Assembly: GCA_039545355.1 (NCBI GenBank)
Contig: BCJJ01000016.1
Location: 1-64,000, forward strand
Length of the DNA stretch: 64,000 nucleotides
Direction: 5' to 3'
Source: Trichosporon coremiiforme
Lineage: Eukaryota > Basidiomycota > Tremellomycetes > Trichosporonales > Trichosporonaceae
Below the pieces are notes generated by a model. The model did not search any database. It saw only the letters and a list, made by a program, of their open reading frames with translations, and was not told the origin of the DNA. A program made the translations under genes and the position numbers. Shown one piece after another: positions 30,818 to 44,058 of this stretch; within the stretch, counting starts at the first letter, position 1, and each line of letters begins with the position of its first letter.

Positions 30818-31164
30818 ATGTCAGCCCAGGTCCGACACAATGCGAGAAGCATAGACATCGAGATCTCGTCGTCCGAGGCGCAGCAAGCGATAGCGGTTCT
30901 CGACAAGCTGCGTTACTGTGGAGTGAATGGGAGTATCGCACATTGAGCTCTGAGGCTGGTCATGTGCTGCTCGAGATCACAACTGGGCCGTCTGGTAAGA
31001 CGAACCCCGATGTGCGCCGCTACGGTCGTATCGCCATTCCGACGTCTGAGTCTGCTGAGCGCCACCGGATCTGCGACCAGGTCATGTTGTTCAGCTCCAG
31101 GGGCGTGGAGCTCAACTGCCTCCTCCGCGATGACATCGTGTATGTCGGCACTGTACGCTTTTGA
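30818..31164 (+). pseudogene. Repeat-family copy 5, frameshifted
   Basis: Two abutting frames together match paralogue 4 from end to end. The first, from ATG 30818, covers SIDIEISSSEAQQAIAVLDK then LRYCGVNGSIAH and stops at 30944-30946. The match continues one base back in another frame, from about 30943, as LSSEAGHVLLEITT and then module D (GRIAIPTSESAERHRICDQV then MLFSSRGVELNCLLRDDIVYVG), ending at 31164. No GT-AG intron of plausible length removes the break: the only candidate is about 25 nt. No TATA box is seen upstream. A one-base change has therefore most likely broken the gene, unless it is a sequencing error or the copy is read by frameshifting. Confidence 0.6.
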
Positions 31165-34100
31165 GCTCATCCCTTTGTCAGCTGCCATACTCCGGCCGCG
31201 CAGCCCAACGCTCGGTATCACGCTCAGTCCGTAGGAGTCTTCAAGTTGCCACCCTAGTCTGTAGCCGGCTGGAAACGATCGTATGCATCGGGGTCGGATT
31301 GAAGTGAGCAAGCTGCGCAGCGAACCCAAAGCCGAAGCGATGGCGACGGGCACGCCTGCATGCTCAGCCCGCATGTCACTTGACCATCTGTCGGCAATGC
31401 AGGATGTAACGTGCGAAGGGTGATGTCGATATGTGACTTGCAAGGCTGGGTCTGGAGGATCTTGGACGTCATAGACATGAAACCTGTGACAAACCACGTC
31501 AGAGAGTTTATCTCCTCTCACGGGTGCTTGTGCATCACAGTGGGCCATGCTTAAATCCATGTGAACGCAACGACGTTTTAGCTGGTGAGCTACTCTTGCT
31601 TGCGGTTGTTAGTCGCCGATGAGGTCCGGGGTACCTGTATCTTGTCATGCGAGCGTGACTGATCTTTTATGGTCGCAATCCCAAATCTGGTAACCGTGGA
31701 GCTGAGCAACTGAGGGCTATTCTGGGGCTAGTTTTGCTAGTTTTCACGATGTTTGGCGTCCCGATTGCGGGCATGCGGGCACATGACATAGCGCGTTGTT
31801 TGCTGCGACAAACACGGCCAACATGACGAGCACCGAGCTCCTGACACGACCGAGACGGATCGCGGATGATGTGATGAAGGCACACAAGAAGGGAAGAAGG
31901 TACACATGAAAAGACAAGGAGTCCAGGATCTCCCAAAGATCAGGGCCAGCGGGTTGGGATGTGAGGAGATCGCGGCGAGCGGCTCGACCTCCTGAGCGAG
32001 CCTGAGCGAGCCGCTTTAGCGCATTCAGCGACGGCTCCACAAAATTTCTCACGCATTCAGTTCCATCAGCCTTACATTCATCACCGACCGTGCGCCCAGT
32101 CCGGCCCTGGAATGTCTGCATACTTGCTCGTGCGGAAAGGTTCGGCCAGCATGCAGACGTGTACGTCCTGTTGGGTGAAGCCCACGCCAAGTGCTTGGAC
32201 ATGTGATCTTGAGGTGTTTACTGCATGCTGATATGCTGATCGCTGCGCTCTTAATTGAAATGGGAACAGCGTTACATCGAGGTTCCTGGTCGGGCGTTCT
32301 GGCGCCCACGGTGACGCGTCAATGGCTGGCGAAGCATTCACGACAGTGAGGATGTCGCGAGCGATGAGGTCAGTGGCGCCAGCGCGGCCCTCAGAAGCGC
32401 TAGTACCGGGAGCTACGGTTCCTCGACGGCCAGTTCTCTCCGTCGCGCATGACTTTCCGATCCATGCGCTCCCTCCTTCCCCTCACAACCCTCGCTTGCA
32501 CCGGCATGCCTCGGCCCGCCCCGTGCACGCGGCTCACGCGGCGCATGCGGCATCGACGGCGTGCCGATTGCATTGCGCCGTGTCAGAATGCAGCACGCGC
32601 CTCATAATTCGCAGGCGGCCAGGATTCATCTCAGTTCGAGCCCGCGAGAAACTTGACGCCTGCTCGCCAGCCTCACCGGCTCGATAGCGATTTAAGTTCG
32701 AACTGGATCCGGTTTCCCAGAGATTGGGGTGACAGCCTTATCCACACAGCATATCGGCCGCCGTGCGTGTCGGGGGCGAATGATAGCGCCATATCGTGTC
32801 GCATGATCGCACACGACGGATCCGGGTGAACTGTCAGGCCAGCCTGAGGAGCAGCGGCTTCTGTTCTGTGGCATTTAGGTGCACAAGAGATAGATTGTGT
32901 TTCATGCTCCGTCGCGGCATGAAAAAGCCAGCACCGCGGGCACACGCAACGCAGCACGGTCCCCTCCGCAACATGGAACTCAGCAGAAAACTGCTGCCTG
33001 GGCGGGAGTTTTCATGTGTCGTGTTGGTGTGCTTCTTTTGTACGAGAATCTACGGCATGGAGGAAAAACCGGAGTACGACGCTTGTCAGGAAGGAACGGT
33101 TGTCCAGATTACTGGAATCAACGGAGCTAACGGAACCAAAGTCTGTACGAGAGGCTTCGTACTCCGTCTAGCCCAGCAAGACGCAGAGACTGGCAAGAAC
33201 CGCCCAAGACATGAAACGAGGCTCTGCCGGATGAGCACCTGCGACAAGCCTGGACTTGGGCAGCGACAGCTTAGGAATCCGCCATACCTCTCCTGTTGGG
33301 ATCGCGAGGGAACAAAGTTGGGACGACCGAGGTCGCAACCCACGACCCAAGCGATGTACGGCACGCCGAACACTGTTGTTCTCTCGGGACACAGGAGTCG
33401 TCAGCCCACTCTGCAGCTGCACAGTCGGTATGCTGGTACTGCAAACTACGGAGCAGTATAAGACCCAGCACAGCTTGGAGACGCCAGGTTCATGTTGCTC
33501 CGCATGTTTTCATCGGTTGATTCGATTCACAGATGCATGTGCTCCGAGAATTTAGACCTCGAAACACGGCGTCAGGCAGAGAGTGTCCGTCGCACCGATC
33601 AAACTGGCTTTCGATCTCAGCCACTTCCGTTCCACACGGTCCTGTCGTTCGTGTCATAGCTGCCGTCATCCGGGATCTGATGATGATGCCATCCTCCTAC
33701 CTCCGCCAGGTCCGGGTCACTGCCTTGGCGTCAGTTTCACGGCGACCCTCGATGGCATCCTTGAGTCGTAGGCGATCTGACTTTGTCTGAAACCTCGTCG
33801 AGCGTCGTGCCATCGCTATCAGATACGCCACGCCAAGTGGGTCCAGCAAACAGCTGCATGCACCTCATGCTTGTCGCACTCCGCTAGACGAAACGTATCC
33901 ACTCTTGACGAGGATCGCACTCCCAAAGTGCGATCTTCGACAGCAAGGAACGCGCAGGCCCGAAAGGAAGAGAGGGCCTGCCTATTCACGTTCTCGGGCG
34001 CACCACGCCATTCTTACGACAAAGGGGATCGCCTAAACACCGCTCACCACCATCTTTTCTGATGCGCATGAGCACATCCCATGAGTGATGAGCATGTTAA

Positions 34101-37100
34101 TCTGGTAACATGCCTGGCGCGCAATTCAGTGCTTGTTGCCCCATGACACAACCGGCCCACTATTGGAGCACCCAGCATTTCAGTATCGAGGAGATGGAAC
34201 AGGTCTCATGGTCCGTCGCCCAGGTCTCGCAGGTCGCTCAGGTCGCCCAAACCCATGATGCTGGGCACGAAGCGCGTCGTACTCCCCTCCCCTGCCCAGT
34301 ACCCCGCGTTTAAGACCATCTGCTCGAGTTTAGACTCACGCTAGCTACGCAGTGCAGGTAAGTCAGGTTAGTAGGCGCTGTGAGATGCTGGTATCTCCGT
34401 GCACAGCCGTGGGCGCTACGGGTATGCGGAAAGGCGAAATTGGGGCCATCCGGAAGTGATCAAGTGGAATCGAGATGTCAGGAAGCAATTTCAGCAGAGA
34501 GGCAGAGAGCAGGAGCTTTCGTTCCTTTTATCGAAAAGAGCCGCTAGGCGATCACTGATCACATACTATTAGATTCTGAATTTCTGGGAAGCACAAGTTC
34601 AGGCTGCAATAGCTCGACCTGTTAGCCTGGGAGCTCCGCTGGCTGTTAGCAAGCTTAATGCAAAAGCGCAGTTGGCAGCTCGCAAATGATCAATGTGATG
34701 ATGTCTCAAAGTGTCCGACGTCGATTGAGAGCCCACTCTTCCTGCACTCTGCCCATTACGAACGGCCCCCGAAGCCCCCGAGCTGACTTGGGTCGTCCGG
34801 CCCACCATCTCAGTAGGCATAGAAGGACTCGAAGGCGGTGAATGATGGAAGGTTTGAATGAGAAGCAAGGCACGCGCCCGCCCAAAACTCCTGGGCCGGA
34901 CCGGCCTCTCACAAATTGGAGGTGCCGGAGATGCAGGATGCTAGGTTTAACGGAGTAGGACAGAAGACCGTGTTCACTGTCCGCTGTGGAGAGCAAACGT
35001 CTATGGTGGGTGAGAACATCGGGACTAGGGTTCGATTAGTCGCGGCATGGTCGTTCCTCGATTTTCGGATGTACCCCGCATGAACACGTCCTTTATCTTT
35101 TGATCGCTCGCTCAGTTTTCGATCGTCCATCCGGCTCGGCCGGTGTCCTTTTCCTCTTTTCCCAGACTGAATGGCAGGACGCGTCTCGCTGGGCCGATGT
35201 CGCTGCCGGAGACGCGTTTCCGGTGCAGTGCTCGCGTTGTCGTGCCCCGTTCTTGCCCGGTCCGTCCCCTGAGGGCCCTCTCTCAGAATTCGATTCCGAT
35301 ACTCCTCGCCGCGGTGGAGATGAATGATCGGTGTCCTCGGGACTCGGAAAGTGGAGCTTCTCCTGCAGCGTCTGGTAACGATGGCTGGTTGGCAATTGAA
35401 TGGCAACCCGGTCCGTCCGGTCCCCGGTCCCTCCGGAAGGCCAGGAAGATACCGGAACGCCTGGCGGGCACGTTGAGCATTGCGGGCGACTCGGACCGCC
35501 CTCCAGTCATAGCGCAGGGTGTGGCCGAGGGCTCCGCGACTAGCTCCACTCAGAACAGCCCTCCCATTTGATGTGTGCGTGCGTGAGCTCGTGCGATACA
35601 TCGCGAAACTAGACGGACGTGACATCTCAGAGGTCCAGACTGTCAGCCAGCCCGGAGTGTGGAGCGTTCAGCCCCGCGCAGGCTGCACCGTTACCGGGCT
35701 GCGACGGCTGGGGTCAGTACGGTCAAGCATTCATTCGAATACGGGCGGTACTCGCGGCGCGGATCTCGGAGGCGCTGGGCTGGGAAAACTCCAGCGCAGC
35801 ATCTGCCTGACAAGCCATGTTAAGGAGTCAGGACGTGGAGAACAACTCCGCCCGCAGCACTCAGGATGATGGATACCGCCTAATCGGCAAATTCGCGGCG
35901 CACGTCCATCCTCATGTACGCACAGATTCTGGGTTTGAATATCGAACAGCGAGCGAGCGGGCTGCTGATTCTTGGCCGTCCAAGCCGGATTCTGAACAGG
36001 TTACACGGCGAGTGCATTTCGCCCTTTGCGCCGCCTGCGCCGTTCTTCTGCGTCCGCGATAAGTTTGAAATGAGGAGCCCGCTCTGGTGCCCTGCCAGGT
36101 GGACGATGTTAGGCCCTATCGATTACCTGTCCCCGGTCTTCGCAGACTCCTGTGGTACCTGCAGTTGAAGGCGTGGAGGCGAGGTGAACGCCACAGATTC
36201 CTCAGGACGAAGGGACAAGAGGGTGCATGAAAGGGAGGTGCAACCCGTCCGCCAATCCGGCTTCGGGAGAGCCCTTTGCCCACCACGCAACGCACCGAAG
36301 TGCGCGCATATTCGCGCGACATCGGTCATCGGAGCTGACAACGGGAGCGCGAGGATCGTCCGGTCTCGCACTTGCCCGACCACGTCGCACTTTGGCGTCT
36401 TGAGCGAATTCGACGCAATCCTTCCACAGGCGCAAAGGTGCAACCGGACGCCCCGGGTGGCTTTGGTGACACCCACACGCAAGCGATGGCCCTCTTCTCT
36501 CTGCCAAAGGCTGCCAGACTGCGGGCAGCGGCTCCCACCGGCGGCAGGATCTGATGCACTCGCCCCCGCCCAGAACCACCAAGCGAGCTCGAGCCTGGCC
36601 AAGAGTGTATGCCCGTCCGCCGTTCGCGCCTTCCTTTTCTTTCGCCAACGCCTGATTGCGCCGAGCCACGCCTAGCCCTCCTATCCTTCGCAGTCTCGCC
36701 TCACTGACCTTCGTGTCCCTCAGTGACCCCGTCCCATTCTCGCCTCGTGTCGGAATTTAACCTCAGAAACGTACCCCGGCTTCCCCGGATTATCTGATTT
36801 CATCCATGCCTGAGTTGCCGAACGTGTGCGAGTTTTCGTTCAGTGCGAAAACCCATGCGGATGCCTAAGAGCATTCACGGCTGCTCTCACGCGAACTGAA
36901 TTCCATCTTTGCCATTCACCATTGCCGGACGAGGGCCGGGGTGCCGGTGGCAGTTCCGTTGTCCTCCGAGAGCCTCATGCTGACAGAAATGGTGGGGTGT
37001 TCTCCGCCTTTGATCGCATCATCCTGCCACTCAAAGCTGCGGCGCTTACCTCGCCTGGCACCCCAGCTTGAGCATGACACCTTATTCGTCGCCCACGACG

Positions 37101-40100
37101 CACTCCAACTCCAGGTTGCGGATACATGTGGACCCAATTAATTGGGATTCACGAGCATTCAAAGCAAGCTCAGAGCAAAGTGTCAATTCAGTCATGTCCT
37201 TAGCCCCAAGAGCTAGACCTGGGTAATTTGCACAACCTTGAACCTGGATGTGGGAGCTGTCGCTGCCCAGTGAAGTCTGCGCGTGCATGCGCCGCATGAT
37301 CTGCCCGCACGAGCATGAGAATCCCGCTCCGGATTCGCTTCGCGTCCGGTCGAGCAATTGTGCGAGGCGTCCTGCGGCTCGAACGGCAAGCCGGCGCCAC
37401 CTCAACCTTGTCTGCTCATTCTAAGTTGCCCACGGCTGCCCACAATGTGTCCCACGGCACACAGATGCGGGGCGGCGCCCGGAATCCGGCGCGCACTGAA
37501 TACGAGGCCACGGCACGCATGCCACACGGCTGCACGGCTGCAGGCACACGGCTATGATCATTCAACGGCTTTCTAGGTGTGATCATGTGTGAATTCCGAG
37601 GGCTGAAATGAAAGAATCGGTGAAAGGAATGGCATGACACGCTACAGCGAGTATATTTCTGGTGTCGACAGCGACTATACGCTCCTATACGCTAGCCCAG
37701 TCGTGACAATCCAGAACACCAGCCGCCCGAATGAAGCCTCACACGCTCTCTTGACTGGCGCTACGGCGCGCCGATTCATGCATGGCGCAGGCTACCATTC
37801 ATAGCTGAGCCGAGCAGATTGCAGCGCAGGGGTTACCACCGGCCCTGCCGCGCCTGCCGAGGATCCCGAGGGATTCTGCTCTGCTGCGTCAGCCAAGCAC
37901 GCCTTCATGCCCGTGTCTGCCGTGAGTGGCTAAGTCAGGTTCGCTAAGTCCGCGATCAGCAATCAACAAACGATTGAACAGGTCATCTGCCACGACGCGT
38001 CTCGGCGTCTGATCAGTATCTGGGCGACGAGGGCGCAGTTGTTACAGACTGTATCCAGTGAATACGACGCGACACCCCATATTCAGCGATTCGGCGTCTT
38101 CGCCATTTACACTCACGGACGCGGAGGGCTATTCAACCAGGCGGCAACCAGCTTTGGGGGTTTACGAAAGACTGAATGTCCATTGAGATTGGTGCTGCCG
38201 GTCTGCCTTTGCTGGTGACCATCGGAATGGAGCTGGATATCTGCTCCAGGCTGGGTGTCAAGGTTGATTGACCCGCAGACGCGTCCGAAAACTGACCGAA
38301 AAATCCAACAACCAGTTTTCACCGATACGGGGAGTTTTCAGAATTCCGGTGTCAACAAGAAGCCGGTCGGCCCGGTACCATCGGTGACTTTTCTCCCCAA
38401 GGAGTGGATTCTCACCTCGGACCAAGCCGAGATTTCCGGGCCTAAGGCAGCCTGGAACCCCGTACATGCCGAGTTTCCGGAATCCTCGGTTTTCTTGGAC
38501 CGATAAGTCAAGTTTCAGCACTCCACGAGAATTTTGGGATTTTCAATGAGTTTTCTGGCCAACAGCTGGGAATTCAAACTTACTTTTGGGAGACACCTGT
38601 GCCTGAGTCGATCTTCAGGAACGACCTATTCCCTGAATGCTCGGTGCTAAGGAGAGCAGTTGTGTTCCTGGGTGCCTCCTGACCCCTGGATGTCTCCTGG
38701 GTGTCCTGTTCCTGCGATCCTGACCTCCAGGCTGGACTGTGTCCTGTTGCTGAATTCGTCGAGTCCTGGTTGTCCTCTCTGATCGAACTCACACCGGCTC
38801 CACTTGAATGCGGTGACACGTCTGTAAACCGCTCGCTGGGAACCTTATCCGTCCAACTTCATTAAGTCACCAAGAGAAAGATGGGTGTTATTGTTCTTTC
38901 GTGCATGCCAAAACCTTAAGGCGCCTCTCACACTTTATACAGGTCCGCAACGGTGTAGGTCTGGATGCACCTTTGAATGGCGACAAGAAGCATGTAGTGC
39001 GCCAAGTCAGTCATTCTATGCTGAAACGTGATTCGGCGACGGTAACACACATGCCAAAACGTCACCCATTCCAGTCACGATAGCAGCGCTTGCTGACACG
39101 TTGGTTCCGCAGATGGCCGACCAGGATCAGCTCACTTGGCGCCGTACTGGAACTCCGCGATGCAGGGCCGCCGACAAGTTGGAATCTGGGACGTCCTGAG
39201 CTGGGCCCATCACGTTACGGGTATCCCAGGCTGCAGTCTGCAGGATCGCGTTCCCGCAGTCAGTTATTGAGCACTGGTGAGACCGAGATACTGAGCACCC
39301 TTCAAAGCCCTGCAAAGGTGTTGTATTCGGTGGTAGTATTCGCATTAGATTTCAAGGCTAGCAGCTTTTTCCGGCAGGCAAAGATTCAGTGCGGCACCAC
39401 CCAGAAAACAGCTGCATCGAATCGCAGCCAGATCGCAGTCCTGCAAGAACCTGCGCTAGCGTCGCTGCGACCTGGAGCGAGCTGGAAATGCAACGGCGAT
39501 GGCAGCGGGGACGGAGGAATGCTTTACGGTATCATTTAACCCGGCCCCTATGGTCCTTCTGATATGGCGCACCTCACTGGCTGGCGCGCAGGTGAGCCCA
39601 CCCAAACCACTCAGCCCAGCAATTCGACCCCGGCCGGGTGACAACTGAGCCACCGAGCCTCCGATACCGAGTCCCTCAGACAGATGATGGGTAGAACCAT
39701 TACAGAATGCAACATGCGAGACCCGGAGCCGCATACTCCTGGTCTAAAGACGCCTTAGGCTGTGTTCCGGCGCCACTAATGACGGCCAGATGACCATGAT
39801 CGTCGGCCAGAGGCACTGTAACGGACATCTCGCCACCCAACACATGCACATGGACCACTCACTGACACTGGCGGCTATCCGACACCCGCCGCTCCAAGCG
39901 CTCCAAAGTGTGCTGCTCGTGGCTTTTCTGTCGCAACTAACGAGGCAAAGTGGATGGAGCTTTGCCACTCTAGCGTCTCCGACACACCTGGCCGAGACAC
40001 GGCCGCCTCAATCTGGGCAAGTGGGTCCGGTTCGCCGCCGGCAAGTCGCAAAGCGGTGCAACAGCGACGACGACGCTGGGTCGAGACTATCCATGACGCC

Positions 40101-43100
40101 CGTGTACAGGCAAATCAGAACTGGTGGTGAGGCCCACATGGTGCGCTTCCGGGTGTACGTCCAGGACGGCCCAAAGGGTACGCATACCGAACAACACCGA
40201 GCGAGTACGACGTCTACCAAAATGGCCTTTCAGCTTCTTTCCCTCAGTATTCTCTGCAGACGCCGGACCTTCTGCCGGAACGTCGATCGAAGCAGGCGTA
40301 TCGCGTATCGCTTGTTCAGTATGCTCAGGCTGACAATTTCAGTGGGACGTATGGTATGCATGAGCCGCGCTGCTGAGCAAGCCGTGACCTCACAAGCCTG
40401 CAGGGGCGTGCATTCCCCACTCTCCACCCCACCATGACCAAGAGTAGTCACGGACGAACGGTTGCACGCGGTGCATAGCTGCAGCGCAGCCGGTGACGTC
40501 GGGGCGTCTCGGACGCATGTCTTGCCGACAGCGATCTGTTTTATATCTGGGGGGTCAGTAAGGAGCAGTTAGGCGCTGTATCGCAGGATCTAGAAATACA
40601 GGAAGTAGGGATTATGTTAGGATTTTCTTAGGATTGTAGATGTGCGAGGCGCAAGGGGGATGCTGCGTAGTGGGGTCAAAGTATTCCTGGCTGACCACAC
40701 CATGCTGGCAGTTCTGGGCCGTAGGGAGGTGGTCGGGCTCTGACCGAAGCTTTTCCGGCGCAACGCCGGCTACGATAGGCTGCATATACGCGCATGATTT
40801 TGCGTGCCCCATATATAGCAGGTTTGCGTATGCAGGCATGCGCCCGACGGACTGGCTAAAACGTTCGCCGGACAGCGCCTTAGGACTCATCAGTTTCGCT
40901 ATTCGAGCGAGATGTCTGGTCGGTTGCAGCAGGGATCTGTGCGCGAGTGTGACGCTGCCATAAGCACCTCCAACACCGAACAGCGGGATGGCCGCGTCAG
41001 CGAAACTGGGCCGTAACAGGATACCGCCCCGCGTGTCAGCACGTAATTCAACGGTGCCGCCGAGTTGCGCGAGCCGAGCGCTATTATGTTATCTCGTGCA
41101 AGCGCCATTCAACGCCGCCGCAGCCGCGCCAGTCGGGGTCAGAGGGACGTGCGCAGCCCCTACGCATACTGCGAGCGCCGGTCCGTCGCTCTCCCGGGGT
41201 CGGGACCAGTGAGCGGGATTGGGTCGAGTGACCGCTCAAGCGACCGAGGGAGGAGTGACCATCGCTCCACCGATGTGATGCGCGAAACCGAGTCGCCATG
41301 AGCCGTATTTGCTCAGCCTACGACTACAAGGTCTCGATTACAGTTCGGTCAATGCTCCTCTCGGAGTAGAGTTGCGGGTTTGTCGGGCTCTTCGGCATGT
41401 TGCTCTGCCGGATTAGCGTTGATCAGGATAGTACCCAGTAGTGCAAGCCCCCGTCTCAGATGACCGTGCTTAATGCTATTCACGCATGTTGGCATCGAAC
41501 GCCTCAATCTCCAGCGCTCGTGCAAACAAGAGAGACATGAATATTCAATCTGGCAAGCCTCAATCTTCACCCATGCCGCAAACTCTGCCAGTCGTCGCCT
41601 AGATCTCACCGATACTCAAGATGAGACTTGAGAGATGCGTTTCGCTTTAGTCACTTTTCCCACCGTGTAGCCCGGATCCGACCTGGCGCCCAAGGTCGGG
41701 CACCTGTTTGAAGATTGTCTGCAGCCTGTTCGCTCCCCGGTCGTGGTTTCGCATCGAACTGATGCATGGATCCATGGGCCAGGCCAGGCGGTACCCGCGG
41801 GTAGGACTTGTCTGCACGACGGCGCCCGCAACCGTTGGGTGCATGCCGCGATAATGGGAGCGAGTAGTCACCGTGGTCGGCGTGGCGTCACAGATTTCCG
41901 TGCTCCACCGGTGCATTCCTGAGCAGTGTGGAATGCGCGGTGTGCAACGGATCTCATTCAACTTACGGACATGAGGTACATGGTGTGCTCAGCGGGGCAC
42001 GTCACTGGTCAGCGAGGCGGCATGTGACGGCGGAGGAGGCGGCAACTCGTCGGGTTCGGAGGAGATGTTTGAGTGCACACTGCGTTGGGGACGTCCCCAC
42101 ATGTACACGCAACTGGAAGTTGCACGGAGAACTGCAACGCACGTATCGATGCTCCTGCCTGAACCTCGTCAGTGGACCGTGCGTTTCCAGCGTTCCTAGC
42201 GTGCGTAACCAAGAGTCTGGCAGGGCTCATGGGAACGGGGTCCGCGCCTCCTCGCGGCAGCCTGTACGGCAAGCTGATAAGTATACGCCGCATAGGCGCG
42301 CAGGAGGAACTGCTTCTTCTGCTACCGAGACGTTCGTTACGGGATGGGCACGGCGCTCCCGGCATGCGGTGATCGGTAGCGAGGTAGTGCAGTGGGTGCG
42401 AGCATGAGGGTCATTAGTGAAGGGTGCATCGCTGACGGCTTTTGTGATTTGGGAGAGCACCATCGTCGTCAAGGGTGCAACCAAATTCACCGATGCAGCT
42501 GCAGCGAGCCATTCACGAAACGGCTGCTGTCAGGTGCGCACGGCTTGCTTGCACTCGTTCCTGCGCCGCGGCAGAAACTCGTCGTGCACGCCCAGCACGC
42601 CGACCCCCCAGCCCTGTTGGTAGGAATGTGGAAGCAGCCTGCACTCGCAGTGGAGCAAAGGGCAGGGATACGAGGGCGACGAGGCCGAGCGTAGCTTTAC
42701 TTAGACTTAACAGTCCTGAGTGCAGGAGCTTGCGCAGGAGCAAGCGAAGGGCCAGGTCCTCACCACCAAGGACATGTCCAACGCGCCTGATATTTCGGCG
42801 TTGACTTTCTGTTGCCTGACTTTTGGTGGACTTTTTTCGATACCGGATGCCTGCTTTTATGATGCCTGAAACTGAAATCTGACACTTCTGACGAGCCACC
42901 CTGAGTATACATGATGCATAGCTTAGTGTTCGGCGTCCGTACCGTATACCCTGGCCCTAACTTGTCCTCCTTTAAGCATTAGAGTTTGCTCTTTGCAGTT
43001 TCACGATTTTGCATCCATATCCCATATTATGTACTTGCCGGCATGATTGAGCAGAACCCGCTACTTTGTTTCTCACTGACCGCTCGTAGAGCGCTTTTTT

Positions 43101-43584
43101 CGGTGCGCGGGGAGCACATGAAGGACGTTGAAATGCTGCGAGTGAATACGACCAGGCGGCCCGAAGACCGCAGCTGTCCTATCGACCCTGCACGAAGCAG
43201 GGCTTTCGGTCCATGAGAGCCCGGGGTCAAGTCCAAACCGCTCCCCATGCCGTACTCGCTGCAGTTGCATCACGGAGCTTGCACGCAGCTCCGGTGATTG
43301 GACATCGAGGCAGTCACCGCTCCTTCCATCCTAGGAGAAAGATGCCCGCAAAATCCATGCCCGCTACACTCAGGACTGCTCGCCAGTTGTTCAATGTCAC
43401 ACATGCCGGCTTGGTCAGATGTGACGGATGAGCCGCCGACCGCCCCGCTTGACGGGGATCTGTATGTGCGATCGCGCCAAGCAGCTACGAGGCACAGATG
43501 CGAAAGTGCACTGCAACGGCATGGGGTGCACGTAAGTTGGTGGTGCGAGTTGAGAACCTTCAGCATAGGCTCATATCGCTGCCC
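31165..43584. other. Gene-poor, lower-GC region, first part
   Basis: About 12.4 kb in which every ORF is short, overlaps ORFs on the other strand and shows no family motif that I know. GC looks clearly lower than in the flanking genes (estimated by eye, not counted). Short tandem 9-mers occur at about 34208-34246. AGTTTTC-rich patches occur at 36830 and 38285-38340. I find no reverse transcriptase, transposase or integrase motif and no RNA gene. Confidence 0.4.
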
Positions 43585-44058
43585 TCACCTAGCGTAAACT
43601 CTTGCGCACATCTTGCTGCCGTCAGCCTCAGGCTCCAGGAAAGCCAACGATAAGAAACATCGTTCCTTCCCACTCCAACTCCGCCAAACTTCACAAAACT
43701 TCGTCATCGCAATGCGAAACGTTTCCTGCCAATGTTCGTGTCCAAGGTGCGATATGAAGGCTACGCTGCGCGGTTGCGAATGGCCAAGGTTTCGGAGTAT
43801 CTTCATGAAGAACATGAAATGCAGTTCAGTAGCGAGATCGAAAGCGAGCCTTTCAACATGGATACCCATGACGCTCATCGTCAGGTTGTGCACAATGACG
43901 GGCCCAAAAGTGAGGTTCACTCTGCTGCGGGGACCTAGCAGGCTGGTTGAGATTCCGGCTTTTCGTTGTTCACGTTCGTAAAGTTCGTCGCACTCCCGAC
44001 GCCAAAGGGAACACTGCTGCCCGTCAATGCTGATGACGACGACGGGGGCGTTAAGCAT
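43585..44058 (-). CDS. Possible orphan ORF or gene remnant, 157 codons
   Basis: The most protein-like frame in the gene-poor region. It has ordered, well-mixed residues rather than Arg/Ser/Pro-rich shadow composition: VVVISIDGQQC near the start, GPVIVHNLTMSVMGIHVERL in the middle, and RSVAFISHLGHEHWQETFRI then AMTKFCEVWRS. It could be the middle of an F-box-like or other fungal gene whose other exons I cannot find, or a decayed copy. No domain is recognised and the start is arbitrary. Confidence 0.25.
   Translation of the reverse strand: MLNAPVVVISIDGQQCSLWRRECDELYEREQRKAGISTSLLGPRSRVNLTFGPVIVHNLTMSVMGIHVERLAFDLATELHFMFFMKILRNLGHSQPRSVAFISHLGHEHWQETFRIAMTKFCEVWRSWSGKERCFLSLAFLEPEADGSKMCARVYAR

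Noticed and set aside
34909..35625. 238-codon minus frame and overlapping plus frames
   Set aside because: Arg/Ser-rich translation without conserved motif; no zinc knuckle, reverse transcriptase or integrase signature to support a retroelement.
36790..36798. Another ATCAGATAA (minus strand) match
   Set aside because: A single site in the gene-poor region with no candidate iron gene nearby; consistent with the chance expectation of about one per window.
37133..37146. 14-bp perfect palindrome CCCAATTAATTGGG
   Set aside because: Isolated, no neighbouring gene or repeat; such palindromes are expected by chance at low frequency.
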